Shown here in pieces: positions 8,627 to 18,727 of a stretch of 64,000 nt of DNA. The notes under the pieces were generated by a model. That model was not told the DNA's origin. It worked only from the letters and a program-made list of their open reading frames with translations, and did no database searches. Origin of the DNA: Salegentibacter echinorum (GTDB lineage Bacteria; Bacteroidota; Bacteroidia; Flavobacteriales; Flavobacteriaceae). The position numbers and the translations under genes are program-made. The stretch's first letter is position 1, and each line of letters opens with the position of its first letter. The stretch spans positions 1 to 64,000 of the forward strand of contig NZ_FQVT01000014.1 in the NCBI RefSeq assembly GCF_900129445.1, written 5' to 3'.

Positions 8627-11296
8627 CTAAAAATCTTTCTTTATAAATTTAATCAGCTGAATAATAACACTTGGCAATAAACTGGCAATGCCAATAAGTA
8701 TCCAAACGCGCGTTTCCAGATCCTGAAAGTTAAAAACTTCGGCCAGACCGGGAATAAAGTACGCTACAATTACGGTTACAAAACACAAAGCCACGGCCAT
8801 CCAAACATATTTATTGCGCGTTACCTGATTGTTAAAAAAAGATTCGGTGCCATCTCGCATATTAAAAACGTGCAAGAATTGTGAAAATGCCAAACTAAAA
8901 AAGGCAATGTTGTTGGTAATATCTTCGGGACTTTCCCATACAAAATGCGCATAGAAATAAGTACCGCTCACACTTGCCGCAATTATAAGTCCGTAAACGG
9001 CAATTTGGGTCCAGTTCTTTTTAGTAACAATAGGTTCTTCCGGGTCTTTGGGCGGCAGGTCCATCACTCCCGGGTTACCGCGACCAATTCCCAGAGCCAG
9101 CGCGGGAAAAACATCGGAAAGTAAATTGAGAAACAATAATTGCAAAGGCAAAATTGGCAACACAAACAGCGTAAAACTCATTAATGCGATGATGATAATT
9201 TCGCTTAAATGATACGAAAGTTGATACACCACAAATTTACGGATGTTGCCAAAAATAATGCGGCCTTGCTCAATGGCGAGCTCAATAGATTGAAAGGCGT
9301 CATCTTTTAGCACTACATCGGCAACCTCTTGGGCTACCTGTGTACCACGTTTTCCCATCGCAATGCCAATATCAGCTTTTTTTAAGGCGGGCGCATCATT
9401 TACGCCATCGCCGGTCATTCCCACAATTTCTCCCTGGTTTTGGTAAAATTCGATTAATTTTAGTTTCTGTTCTGGCGTTACACGTGAGAAAACTTTGGTA
9501 GCGAGTACTTTTTCAGCGTCTTTATTCAATTCTTCGCCCATATCTTTTCCGTGGACAACACTTTCCTGCTCCTCGTCTTCCTCTTCCGCAAGGTGTACTT
9601 CTTTGGCGACATTTTGTGCCGTGCCCGGATGATCGCCGGTAACCATTACAACTTTTATTCCGGCGTTTTTGGTCATATCCATACTATTGGCTACCTCGGT
9701 TCGCGGCGGATCTATAAAGCCTACCAAACCGGCAAAAACAAGTTCATACAGAAAATCTTCTTCGGCTTCGCCTTCCGGAAGTTCTTTTGGTTCTTTATAG
9801 CCGAAGCCCAATACGCGCAAGCCATCTTTAGAAAGTTGATCGTTTTTTTCGAGCCAGTGTTTTTTATCTTCTTCTTTAAGCTCTTTTACTTTGCCATCAA
9901 TCAAAATCTTTTTGGAGCGTTCTAAAATTTTATCGGCAGAGCCTTTTCCGGCCATATAATATCCGTCTTCTACTTTATAAACTGCTCCCATCACCATTGA
10001 ATCGGAATCAAAAGGATCGTGTAATTTTCGTTCTAATTGTTGATGTTGCTGAAATTTCTCTTTATTGAAAGCGTTGGTAAAATTCAGTAAAGCAATTTCC
10101 AACGGATCGCCCTTGGCACCATTGTCATCTTCTTGCAAGGAAGCATCGTTGGCGAGAACGCTTATTTTGAATAAAGCTTGAAAATTATCCTGATTTTCTG
10201 CATCCTCGGCATCGGGAAGTTTTGGTTGGTCGTCTTCCCAATTTACTTTCCAGTATGTATCTCCCGGAATGGCAAACCCTTTAACGGTAAGTTCGTTTTG
10301 AGTAAGCGTGCCGGTTTTATCGGTAAAAATAACGGTGGTTTCGCCCAGGGTTTCCACGGCACTCAAGCGTTTTATAAGTACATTTTGTTTGGAAAGCCGA
10401 AGCATTCCGCGTGCCAGCGCAATACTGGCAACAATGGGTAAACCTTCGGGAATGGCAGCAATTGCCCAGGCAATAGCGGTTTGTACCAATAAATACACAT
10501 CTTTTCCCGCCAAATAACCAAAAGCAAAAAACGCTGCTGCCAGCCCAAGAATTACGTAAATAAGTACTTTGGTGAGTTTGTTCAGTTTTTTATCTAAAGG
10601 CGTTTGGCTGGCTTTCTGATCTTGCACCATAGCCGAAATACTGCCCATTTCAGTATTCATGCCCGTAGCAACGGCAATGGCTTTTCCTTTTCCGCCGGTA
10701 ACCGGTGTCCCTTTGTAGACCATATTTTTGCGGTCGGCTACTTGTTTTTCTTCTTGTATAGTTTCAGGTTTTTTATCTACCGGAACCGATTCGCCTGTTA
10801 GCGCGGCTTCATCTACTTTAAATTCGGTGGCTTCGATCACACGAGCATCGGCGGCGATTAAATCGCCTGCATTAACAATTAAAATATCGCCGGGAACTAC
10901 TTCTTCGGCATCAATTTTTTCTTCTTTCCCGTCCCGAAGTACATTAGCTTTTACTTTGTCTATTTCTTTAATGGCCTGCATAGATTGCTGCGCTTGATAC
11001 TCCATCCAGAAACCAATAATGGTGTTGACTAAAAGCACGACGGTAATGGCAATCCCTTCGGCCAAATCTCCCATTACAAAAGCTAAAACCGTAGCTACAA
11101 TCAACAGGTAAACTACGGGATTATTGATTTGCGCCAAAATGATTTCCCAAATGCTTTTACCTTCGTGTTCCTCTAATTTGTTGCGACCGTGTTCTTCCAG
11201 CGCTTTTTTAGCCTCATTCTTGCTCCAGCCTTTTTCAGGATTTACCCCGAATTTTTCGGTTACTTCATCAGGTTCTTTTTGGTAAAAATTTTCCAC
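8627..11296 (-). CDS. P-type cation ATPase, PacL/SERCA-like (P2A type)
   Basis: An 889-residue membrane pump with all P-type hallmarks: N-terminal cation-ATPase domain (about 1-70), T-G-E-S at 167-170, the M4 ion-binding P-E-G-L-P at 283-287, phosphorylation motif D-K-T-G-T-L-T with Asp326, a nucleotide-binding domain with K-G-S-A-D, T-G-D-H-P, and hinge T-G-D-G-V-N-D-A-P. The M6 segment N-L-L-S-D-V-F-P-A-L-A-L-G resembles Ca2+ pumps (N-L-V-T-D-G-L-P), with Val-Phe in place of Gly-Leu, so Ca2+ or Mn2+ export is likely but a monovalent or Mg2+ role is possible. Ten TM helices are expected. There is no obvious operon partner; long non-coding stretches flank both sides. Confidence 0.92.
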   Translation of the reverse strand: MENFYQKEPDEVTEKFGVNPEKGWSKNEAKKALEEHGRNKLEEHEGKSIWEIILAQINNPVVYLLIVATVLAFVMGDLAEGIAITVVLLVNTIIGFWMEYQAQQSMQAIKEIDKVKANVLRDGKEEKIDAEEVVPGDILIVNAGDLIAADARVIEATEFKVDEAALTGESVPVDKKPETIQEEKQVADRKNMVYKGTPVTGGKGKAIAVATGMNTEMGSISAMVQDQKASQTPLDKKLNKLTKVLIYVILGLAAAFFAFGYLAGKDVYLLVQTAIAWAIAAIPEGLPIVASIALARGMLRLSKQNVLIKRLSAVETLGETTVIFTDKTGTLTQNELTVKGFAIPGDTYWKVNWEDDQPKLPDAEDAENQDNFQALFKISVLANDASLQEDDNGAKGDPLEIALLNFTNAFNKEKFQQHQQLERKLHDPFDSDSMVMGAVYKVEDGYYMAGKGSADKILERSKKILIDGKVKELKEEDKKHWLEKNDQLSKDGLRVLGFGYKEPKELPEGEAEEDFLYELVFAGLVGFIDPPRTEVANSMDMTKNAGIKVVMVTGDHPGTAQNVAKEVHLAEEEDEEQESVVHGKDMGEELNKDAEKVLATKVFSRVTPEQKLKLIEFYQNQGEIVGMTGDGVNDAPALKKADIGIAMGKRGTQVAQEVADVVLKDDAFQSIELAIEQGRIIFGNIRKFVVYQLSYHLSEIIIIALMSFTLFVLPILPLQLLFLNLLSDVFPALALGIGRGNPGVMDLPPKDPEEPIVTKKNWTQIAVYGLIIAASVSGTYFYAHFVWESPEDITNNIAFFSLAFSQFLHVFNMRDGTESFFNNQVTRNKYVWMAVALCFVTVIVAYFIPGLAEVFNFQDLETRVWILIGIASLLPSVIIQLIKFIKKDF

Positions 11297-12113
11297 AAGT
11301 AGTTGGTTTTTAAATGTTTTAAAAATTATAAAAATTCATTTTATCATACCGTTTGATTAACGTACTTTAACAGGTTAATACACTTTATTTAAACTACCTT
11401 GCGACTTAACTTTTCCAATAGAACAGTACTCATATTTTCAGCTATCTCATTAAACCACAGCACAAGCAAGATTTATTAAAATATTGAGAGAAACTAGACT
11501 AAAAATTTTTAATTACTCCGCAAAATCTTAATTCCCTCTAATAATCGATTAGTTAATTATAGTGTAGAAAAACTTAAGAACAATCTGAATTCCAGGTTTA
11601 CCGTACTTTATATGGTTAACTACTTTTTTAAACTTCAGCTTTATTTATTGTTTTCTAACAGCTTTTTGAAATTAATAAATCAAAAGGTCTATAACTTAAC
11701 ATTTACGAGCTCTTTAAGTTAATTTTCAAACTTAGTAGTTAAGTTGAAATTTACTCCTGTCCCGTAATGAAGCAAGATCCTTGCGGCTGCAGAAAAAAAG
11801 AGAATGGACTAAATTGTAATTAACGGATAATCATAGTTTCTACAACGAACTCTTTTGCCTGAAGATTCAAATAGCAAAGAAGGTAGTTATGAAATCGTTC
11901 AATGACTTTGTTATAAAAAGAAACGTGCTATTCGGTTATATTTTGTATCGATCATCAATGCTTGAAATTTTAAATAGCCATCATTATTTTTTGTTTAAGG
12001 CAAGAAAAAAGTCGTTAACCCCACAAATTTTAATAGAATCACTTTCAAAAAGCCATAAGACACTGGCTTCCTCTTAAAATAAATTAATTTCGATTCTTTA
12101 AAAATTAAACAAG
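11297..12113. other. Long intergenic region upstream of the ATPase
   Basis: About 800 bp, very AT-rich, with no supported gene. It must hold the ATPase promoter (minus strand). I see no riboswitch or strong hairpin. A 62-codon frame at 11889-12077 has no convincing protein character. Confidence 0.4.
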
Positions 12114-13147
12114 TGTGAAATCCATAAAAATAAATTCTCTCCCCTACATAAAGTGGTTAGAGAACTCGCAATAGCCTTTGGAACATATTGCATTGAGCAT
12201 TGTGAAGAATATAGTATCAACATACCACCTAATTTTGGCAAGGGTATAATTAAAGGGATTAATTTTAATAATGGATTAAGCATTTTACAATACGATTGTA
12301 TTTTTAGGGAAGATTTGGAAATTGAATTTAGTAAGAATACAATTCACCTTCTCAAATTTTTATACTGTACAGAAGGTTCTTTGAACATAGCTTTCAGAAT
12401 CATCGCAAAAAACATAAAATACAACAATATCAACGTGCAATTGTAGCAAGTGCTAACCATAATGGCCATATTTTATGGTTCAAAGCCAATAGAAGGGTTT
12501 GTATATTCAGTTTGGAAATTATACGAAAAAAAATTAGAGAAAACCTCGGTTGTGAATTGGAAAGCCTTCATAACGGCCTGGAAAAACTGTTTTTAGATGT
12601 GGATGCAAAACATCAATTTTATCATGAGGGTCAATATAGTCTGCAATTGGCAGATTCCTTTGTAGAGATGACCACTTTTGTTGAGGAATGTTTTTTAAGA
12701 AAAATCTTCTTTGAAAGTATAGCATATCAAATATTGTCACAGCAAATTATAGAATATCAGGACGATATTAAGAAACAAGATGAAAAGTCTCTTCTGAGAA
12801 AATCTGAAGTTGAATTGATTAAAAAGGCTATTCAAATTATTAATAACGGAATTGCTGACCTCGGAACTATTAATGAATTGGCGAAAACAGTTGGTTTAAA
12901 TGTAAATAAGCTGCAAGACGGTTTTCAGCATTTATATGGTCTTTCTGTAAATCAATACGTCAAAAAAACAAGACTGGATATAGCTAAAAACCTCTTAATG
13001 AGTACCGACTATAGTATTTCTGAAATTGTTTATAAAATTGGGCTTAACAGTAAGAGCTATTTTTCCAAGATTTTTAAAGAGGAATATCACACAACACCCT
13101 CCAAACTTAGAAAGTCCATAAAAAAAATAACCCAAATATCCTTATAA
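12114..13147 (+). pseudogene. AraC-family regulator, frameshifted tandem paralogue
   Basis: This is a damaged copy of the intact AraC-type regulator that follows it. The first part (frame of 12153-12446) matches the paralogue's N-terminal domain (I-P-P-N-F-G-K-G-I-I-K-G-I-N-F). The second part (frame of 12512-13147) matches its middle and C-terminal HTH domain. The two frames meet around 12375-12383 in a T-rich run, where one missing base explains the shift; after restoring it the frame continues H-K-I-Q-Q-Y-Q-R-A-I-V-A-S as in the paralogue. Homology also extends upstream of the GTG at 12153 to about 12114, where no ATG remains, so the start codon is probably lost too. The C-terminal piece (211 residues, including both HTHs) could still be translated from TTG at 12512. 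Confidence 0.82.
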
Positions 13148-13291
13148 CGATCTATTAATATTCAATTAATTAAAAATAAGTATGGTTATTTAGCCTAATA
13201 GCAATTTTAGCTCTTAGAATAAGACATTAAAAATCAAGTTTTTGTCCATAAAAACCTGTACCTTATAAAAAACCTGCCAAAAAACATAATA

Positions 13292-14350
13292 ATGAACATT
13301 ATACAAAGTAATTCTATTCCGTTAGACAAAGTCATCATGGATATCTCTGATTCTCTTAACACTAAGTTGATACAGGAATGCAGCGAATTCACCCTTGAAA
13401 TTCCCCCAGAATGGGGCGAAGGGACTATTAAAGCTATAGATTTTCAAAATGGCTTGGGACTTATACGTTATGACTGTACTTTTAAAGAGGATCTCGAAAT
13501 ACGATTTATTGTAAATGACGTGCATCCTTTAAAATTTTTATACGGTTTAGAAGGGGAATTTCATCATCGCTTCGAAAATGAAGAAGAATTACATAAAATA
13601 AAGCAGTACCAAAATGCTATTGTGGCCAGTTCGGGAAATAACGGGCACATACTTTATTTTAAAGGAAATAATAAGACGGCCATTAATAGTTTAGAGGTCA
13701 CTAGATTTGATTTTAGGGAACAATTAAAATGTGAATTAAAAACTTTAGAAAAAACGCTATCCGATCTTTTTAACGATGTAAAAGCGGTGAAGAGTTTTTA
13801 TTTTAAAGGATATTACAGCCTGGTAATTGCTCATCTATTTAATAAGATTTTAGATCTGGGAGATGGTGATTTTGCAAGAAGGATATTTTTGGAAGGAATC
13901 GCCTACAATATGTTGGGCGAAGAAATTTTACACTACCAGGATAGTTTAAAAAAAGATGGTGATGGCACCAAGGGTTTGTTATCCCGTATAGAAGTAAAAC
14001 TTATCGACGAAGCGACTTTGGTAATTAAAAATAATCTTGGTGATTTAGGAACTATAGAAGATATTTCAAAACAAGTTGGTCTAAACGCCAATAAGTTGCA
14101 AGATGGTTTTCAAAAAGTTTATGGCAAAAGCGTTAATGGCTATGTAAAACAGGAACGTTTAGACCTTGCCTCCTATTTACTGCTTAATACTGACAAGCAA
14201 ATGGGAGAAATCGTTGAAATTATAGGCTTAAATAGTAAAAGTTATTTTTCTAAAATTTTTAGGGAAGCTTATGGCGTGTCCCCCTTACAGTTTCGAAAGA
14301 CCAACTTTACAGAAAAGCAACAACGAATTCAGAAAAAATATGAAAAATAA
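13292..14350 (+). CDS. AraC-family transcriptional regulator
   Basis: A 352-residue regulator. Residues about 25-95 form a small beta-rich sensor-like domain (E-I-P-P-E-W-G-E-G-T-I-K-A-I-D-F); a helical linker follows, and residues about 240-340 hold the double HTH of the AraC family with L-G-T-I-E-D-I-S-K-Q-V-G-L-N-A-N-K-L-Q and I-G-L-N-S-K-S-Y-F-S-K-I-F-R-E-A-Y-G-V-S-P-L-Q-F-R. The ligand is not evident. It lies directly downstream of a frameshifted paralogue in the same orientation, so the pair arose by tandem duplication. No target operon is obvious next to it. Confidence 0.9.
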   Translation: MNIIQSNSIPLDKVIMDISDSLNTKLIQECSEFTLEIPPEWGEGTIKAIDFQNGLGLIRYDCTFKEDLEIRFIVNDVHPLKFLYGLEGEFHHRFENEEELHKIKQYQNAIVASSGNNGHILYFKGNNKTAINSLEVTRFDFREQLKCELKTLEKTLSDLFNDVKAVKSFYFKGYYSLVIAHLFNKILDLGDGDFARRIFLEGIAYNMLGEEILHYQDSLKKDGDGTKGLLSRIEVKLIDEATLVIKNNLGDLGTIEDISKQVGLNANKLQDGFQKVYGKSVNGYVKQERLDLASYLLLNTDKQMGEIVEIIGLNSKSYFSKIFREAYGVSPLQFRKTNFTEKQQRIQKKYEK

Positions 14351-14442
14351 CATTATAAAACACTAAAAGCGTTAAAGGTACTGCGGATAAAGCCGCTTTT
14401 AAACCTGAAAAATTGCTTACTTTATCCAGACTTATTTATAAT

Positions 14443-14537
14443 ACTATTCGGTCTTAAAAAATAACTTAAAGCAGAAGTTATTTTCTTCCAGGGCATTAAC
14501 TTCTGACGATAAAAGGTATTTGTCCAGACCGAATAGT
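14443..14537. repeat. Nested inverted repeats, structured intergenic element
   Basis: Two nested perfect inverted repeats: outer arms of 12 bp (ACTATTCGGTCT at 14443-14454, complement at 14526-14537) and inner arms of 9 bp (CAGAAGTTA at 14472-14480, complement at 14497-14505). It sits between converging genes, so it may act as a bidirectional transcription barrier, but its size and nested form go beyond a simple terminator and could be a small MITE-like remnant. Confidence 0.6.
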
Positions 14538-14713
14538 TCCTCTTGCGTTATTATTTTTCTTTAAGAATGTTCTTTCAAGCAAAAACTAAATTAGGTTTTT
14601 CTCCAAATTTTGAAATAAACGGTGACTTTAATTTCGAATTCAAAAATAATAGGATTTGATCAAGCTGTATAATTAAGCCCGACAATTAAAACGGCAAAAA
14701 ACTTACTTTATAG
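14538..14713. other. Intergenic, converging genes
   Basis: AT-rich spacer after the nested repeat; nothing else recognisable. Confidence 0.4.
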
Positions 14714-15151
14714 TTAACGCCTATGCCATCGCTTAGAAAACCACCAGATAGCGGCGTGCACGAAAGCTGTCATTCCGCAGATTAAAAGAATGTTTTTAAG
14801 TATGACAAAGAATAGCTTTTTGTCATATACATTAGGAATATCCCAAAGGTTTCTTTCTACACCTAAATTCAAGTAATATCCGAAGAAAAGAAAAGCGATA
14901 AAAGCACTAGTGTAAGTGATAATGAATAAGGTGTGTATACCTTTTGTCCACCTAAGATAAGTACTTGCACCTGTTAATAAAAGCCAACCACACCATATGC
15001 TAATTTGATAATGTTTAAGGGCCTGCAGGGTTTGCTCAGAATCTCCATTCCCCGAAAATGAGGAGTGTAAAATTATTAGAAAAAATAAAATTATGCCCAA
15101 CCCTAGACCAGCAAAAATCCAACTAAATAAATTTTTTCCAGACATCTTCAA
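14714..15151 (-). CDS. Four-helix membrane protein of unknown function
   Basis: A 145-residue protein with about four transmembrane helices (residues about 8-30, 48-65, 73-92, 115-136) and short polar loops; the C-terminus is basic (K-R-W-H-R-R). I see no catalytic or transport motif. It stands alone, convergent with the AraC gene and divergent from the erythromycin-esterase-family gene. The coding call rests on length, membrane pattern and the lack of a competing frame. Confidence 0.65.
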   Translation of the reverse strand: MKMSGKNLFSWIFAGLGLGIILFFLIILHSSFSGNGDSEQTLQALKHYQISIWCGWLLLTGASTYLRWTKGIHTLFIITYTSAFIAFLFFGYYLNLGVERNLWDIPNVYDKKLFFVILKNILLICGMTAFVHAAIWWFSKRWHRR

Positions 15152-15696
15152 ATATTTAAACGATGATTGTTATTCCCGTGTTTGTATAAAATAGTCCTGT
15201 ATTCTAATTATAAAAATTCTTAATCTTATAAAATTTTAAAAGTTGGATCGCAGAAAAATAGGGGGGAAAACACCCGAATCGCTAAGATTTAAATCCTAAA
15301 TCCAAGTACCGCATATTATAATAAAAAAGAAGCGAAATAGCTTCAAAAATTAACATAATTAAGATTTAGGAAATAATAAACTCACCAAGATTAAAATTTA
15401 AACAAATAACAAATTTGCTACTTTTTCTAACACAATTGCTTAGTTTTTTAAAATTTCAATTGCTTCTATGTTTTTAATAAGGTAGCTTAGAAATATAGTG
15501 ACAATTAAGATATTTAGCTAAATTAAAGATCTTAAGTGGGTTTATTTTTTTGGTATAAAACTTACCAATAATATGTCATAATTAAGAATTTTGCTATTCC
15601 TAAAATTAAATAGTAAATTAAATTTGATATAATTTGTATAGGCTATTTGAATGAGAAAAGCATCCCAGATAAACTTTAGAAAATAAAAAAATAAAT
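15152..15696. other. AT-rich divergent intergenic region
   Basis: About 545 bp of very AT-rich DNA holding the promoters of two divergent genes. A -7-like TATAATTTG stands near 15630, about 60 bp before the plus-strand gene. No gene is seen. Confidence 0.4.
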
Positions 15697-16968
15697 ATGG
15701 AAAAATATTTTCATCCGCTTCAATCTTCCGAAGATCTGGATCCTTTAATAGATCGTATTGGAGACTCCAACTATGTACTTTTAGGAGAAGCTAGCCATGG
15801 AACTCATGAATATTACACCTGGAGAGCAAAAATATCCAAACGTCTTATTGAAGAAAAAGGTTTTTCTTTTATTGCCGTAGAAGGAGATTGGCCAGATTGT
15901 TACCATATCAATAGATGGGTCAAAAATATTGATAATTCTAACGATAGTATTCAAAAGGTACTAAGCAAATTTAAACGCTGGCCGACCTGGATGTGGGCCA
16001 ATTGGGAGACAGCCGCTTTTACCCAATGGCTAAAAAAGCACAATGAACGTTTAACTGATGATCAAAAAATAGGTTTTTACGGCCTGGATGTCTATAGTCT
16101 ATGGGATTCTTTAGATATCATGGTGAAGTATCTACAGAAAGAAGATCCTGAAACTGCAAAGCTTGCCAGGGAGGCTTTTCATTGTTTTGAGCCCTATATA
16201 GAAAATGAAGCTTACCACAGAATTTTTCGAAACTCTCCCGAAGGCTGTAAAAAAGAGGTGATTAATTTATTAAAGAAGGTACGTAAAAAAGCTCACACTT
16301 ACGATACTGAACAGGAAGCAGATTTAAATGCTGAAATAAACGCTCTGGTGATGGTAAATGCTGAGAAGTATTATAAAGCCATGGTAGGTTTTGGTGAAGA
16401 TTCCTGGAATGTACGGGACCGTCATATGGTACAAACACTTAATACCCTTATGGATTATCATCGTCCAAATGCAAAAGTGATTGTATGGGAGCATAACACC
16501 CACATTGGTGACGCACGTGCCACAGATATGACAGCCTCTGGTCTGGTAAACGTAGGACAACTTGTGCGGGAACAACATAAAAGTGAAGATGTAGTATTAG
16601 TAGGTTTTGGTTCTTATGAAGGTTCGGTAATAGCAGGATCCAGTTGGGAAGCCCCTATGCAAAAAATGAAAGTACCTAAAGGAGTTGAAGGTAGTTTGGA
16701 GCATAAGCTACATAAAATTTCTCCCCGCGATAAACTTATTGTTTTTAACGAGGATAAAGAATTGAAAAAAGCTTTTTCTTATAGGCAGGGACATCGTGCC
16801 ATTGGTGTTGTTTATCATCCCCAGCGGGAGAAAGGAAACTATGTTCCGTCGGAGGTTTCCAGTCGGTATGATGCTTTTTTGTACATAGACAAAACCAAAG
16901 CATTACATCCACTTAACATCCAGCCCAATGGAAAGCTTACTCCGGAAACTTATCCTTTTGGAATTTGA
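15697..16968 (+). CDS. Erythromycin esterase family hydrolase
   Basis: A 423-residue member of the EreA/EreB-like family (PF05139), about full length. The family's key residues are in place: G-E-A-S-H-G-T-H-E with Glu31 and His34, V-E-G-D-W with Glu62, and W-E-H-N-T-H at about 264-269. Only some family members inactivate macrolides by opening the lactone ring; environmental homologues of this shape are often of unknown substrate. No signal peptide, so cytoplasmic. It is monocistronic amid stress-type genes, which argues against calling it a resistance gene without testing. Confidence 0.88.
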   Translation: MEKYFHPLQSSEDLDPLIDRIGDSNYVLLGEASHGTHEYYTWRAKISKRLIEEKGFSFIAVEGDWPDCYHINRWVKNIDNSNDSIQKVLSKFKRWPTWMWANWETAAFTQWLKKHNERLTDDQKIGFYGLDVYSLWDSLDIMVKYLQKEDPETAKLAREAFHCFEPYIENEAYHRIFRNSPEGCKKEVINLLKKVRKKAHTYDTEQEADLNAEINALVMVNAEKYYKAMVGFGEDSWNVRDRHMVQTLNTLMDYHRPNAKVIVWEHNTHIGDARATDMTASGLVNVGQLVREQHKSEDVVLVGFGSYEGSVIAGSSWEAPMQKMKVPKGVEGSLEHKLHKISPRDKLIVFNEDKELKKAFSYRQGHRAIGVVYHPQREKGNYVPSEVSSRYDAFLYIDKTKALHPLNIQPNGKLTPETYPFGI

Positions 16969-17137
16969 AAGATTTAACTAAAAGAAAATATTATTCTTGT
17001 TGAACTTTACCATCTTCCTTTTAGTTCCAGATAAAAGACTGTTTTTTAAAAATTTAGTAAACCTTGTAATAACTATTATGACAAATTAAACGATCTAAAA
17101 TTCGCAAATTCTTTAAAACCCAATGCTTATAAAGCTC

Positions 17138-17611
17138 TTAAACTAAGAAACGATTCACTCCCATAACTTTCATCTCTCTAATTATCCGCTGTATTTGTGT
17201 TTGGTGAAGTTCTAACAAATAGCTAATTTCCTCATCTTCAAACTGTTTTAAAGCTCTATTATATCTTTCTAACGCCTTAGATTCCTTCTTAAAACACTCT
17301 TTAATTATCTTATTTTTATTCCATTTAAAATCATAGTAATGAAAGCAATTCAATGAATCGCAGTTTTTACTCGATTTTTGAGAACGATTAAAAAAATCAC
17401 GTGATTCATCTTCAGTTTTTTCGTCTAATATCAAAATTTCCAGGGCAGTACAAAACGATTGTTTTTGCCGGCTTAATCTTTTAAAAAAACTCTGAAATAG
17501 GATGCGTTTTGCAAAACTTGAAGCATTTTTATAAAAAGCCTGGTCGCCACAATTTAAGGAATAGAGTTCCTTTAATAGTTCAAGTTTTAAATTTGGTGCT
17601 GTGGTTCTCAT
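17138..17611 (-). CDS. DUF2383 / PA2169-type four-helix-bundle protein
   Basis: A 157-residue, almost all-helical protein. Residues about 8-60 (L-L-K-E-L-Y-S-L-N-C-G-D-Q-A-F-Y-K-N-A and F-F-K-R-L-S-R-Q-K-Q-S-F) and 105-150 (E-S-K-A-L-E-R-Y-N-R-A-L-K) have the pattern of the ferritin-like DUF2383/PA2169 family, often found with stress genes. The middle contains a Ser/Asn/Cys-rich insertion that makes it diverge from typical members. It is the second gene of a two-gene unit with the small protein 34 bp upstream. Metal binding is not evident, since the Glu/His ligand set of ferritins is not clearly conserved. Confidence 0.6.
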   Translation of the reverse strand: MRTTAPNLKLELLKELYSLNCGDQAFYKNASSFAKRILFQSFFKRLSRQKQSFCTALEILILDEKTEDESRDFFNRSQKSSKNCDSLNCFHYYDFKWNKNKIIKECFKKESKALERYNRALKQFEDEEISYLLELHQTQIQRIIREMKVMGVNRFLV

Positions 17612-17645
17612 AGTAAATGAATTTTCGAAATTTTTACAAAAAATA

Positions 17646-17927
17646 TTAGTATGAAACGTTTTTCTGATAATTCTTTACTCCAATTAAACAAAGCATCTTC
17701 ACTTCCCCACTGGGAAAACTCTTGTACCTAATTCTTACCTTATAACAGGTATCTCTTTCTTCAGGATGAAACTCTCCGGTATCTAAATCAAAACCACCAT
17801 CTACCGTATAAGAAATACTATGCACTTCACAATCTTTAATTTTCCCAAGAAGCTCTTTTTCACTGGTACGAAAACGATATTTCTTTTTAAACCTTTTTAA
17901 GCAATTTGCTACGTCTGATGCTTTCAT
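17646..17927 (-). CDS. Small hypothetical protein, first gene of a pair
   Basis: A 93-residue basic protein with mixed alpha/beta pattern, two N-terminal Lys/Arg-rich stretches (K-R-F-K-K-K-Y-R-F-R) and beta-like repeats around S-Y-T-V-D-G-G-F-D and Y-K-V-R-I-R-Y-K. No signal peptide or membrane helix. It starts 34 bp upstream of the DUF2383 gene, so they likely share a transcript. I do not recognise the family. Confidence 0.55.
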   Translation of the reverse strand: MKASDVANCLKRFKKKYRFRTSEKELLGKIKDCEVHSISYTVDGGFDLDTGEFHPEERDTCYKVRIRYKSFPSGEVKMLCLIGVKNYQKNVSY

Positions 17928-18377
17928 AATAACGAACTTTAATTATTAAACATTTAAAAGATACAACTACCTCAATAGTGCTTATCGTTACCCTTAATTA
18001 CAGGCGAAAACAATAAGCCTCTTTCTTATGAAGAATTTATTTTATGGAGAGTGTAAGACATAACGCTTAGGACTGCATAAATGTTTTTTACCTTATACTA
18101 ATACTAGAGTTAAACAGTATTGTTTGCCTAAGCAGAGAGATATATCTTGATATTTTTAATTCCACTCAATAACATGTAGAAATTATCTCTGGAAATTTTT
18201 AGAATTCATAAGTTTCTTTTTTTGGTTGGTTGTATGTTTTACTAAATTATTGGAAATGTTCGTTTTAGTTTTGCTTTTTTCAACTTAAAAATAACGCTAT
18301 AAATTTATTTAATACTTTTTTAATATTTTGATTAATAATCAGTTAATGGATTTCCACCTAAAGTGTAGGATAAGAAA
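17928..18377. other. AT-rich intergenic region
   Basis: Upstream region of the small-protein pair. No gene is recognisable. Confidence 0.4.
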
Positions 18378-18402
18378 AAACCGACAGCAATTGTGTCGGT
18401 TT
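18378..18402 (-). terminator. Intrinsic terminator (minus strand)
   Basis: A perfect 9-bp stem (AAACCGACA / TGTCGGTTT) with a 7-base loop, followed on the minus strand by a T-run. It lies about 325 bp beyond the aldolase stop, so the aldolase transcript or a separate short transcript ends here. Confidence 0.75.
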
Positions 18403-18727
18403 AGAAAGTTAAAAAAGGCTTGATTGGTTAGTTAGAATCTTGCTCCTTTTGCCCAACCTTTTAGAAAACTATCCCATCCACAAGAAAACTTTAAATTTTA
18501 AGTCCCCAAAAATTTCAACCCTACAAGGAAAAATTTCTTAAAATTGTCATTTTCATTAATGAATCAGGATAGTTATGGTTTAAATTTTTCAAGACAAATA
18601 TAGATACACCTTTTGTTGAATAATGACTTTAAACAACTAAATTTTAATAATTCTGATATTTTTTAAAACATTCAATATAAACTTTTCTTCTCCCTTAAGT
18701 AAAATTGCACAAATAAGAATTTAGGAA
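18403..18727. other. Stretch between aldolase and terminator, short peptide-like end on minus strand
   Basis: On the minus strand a frame ends with G-W-D-S-F-L-K-G-W-A-K-G-A-R-F just ahead of the terminator, but an in-frame stop sits about 21 codons upstream and no ATG lies between. It may be a decayed small peptide gene or chance. Confidence 0.25.

Noticed and set aside
11889-12077. 62-codon frame upstream of the AraC pseudogene
   Set aside because: AT-driven open frame with no homology or context; the AraC homology starts later.
15697-16968. Macrolide resistance gene
   Set aside because: Family membership is clear, but most environmental members of this family have no shown macrolide activity, so I do not call it a resistance gene.
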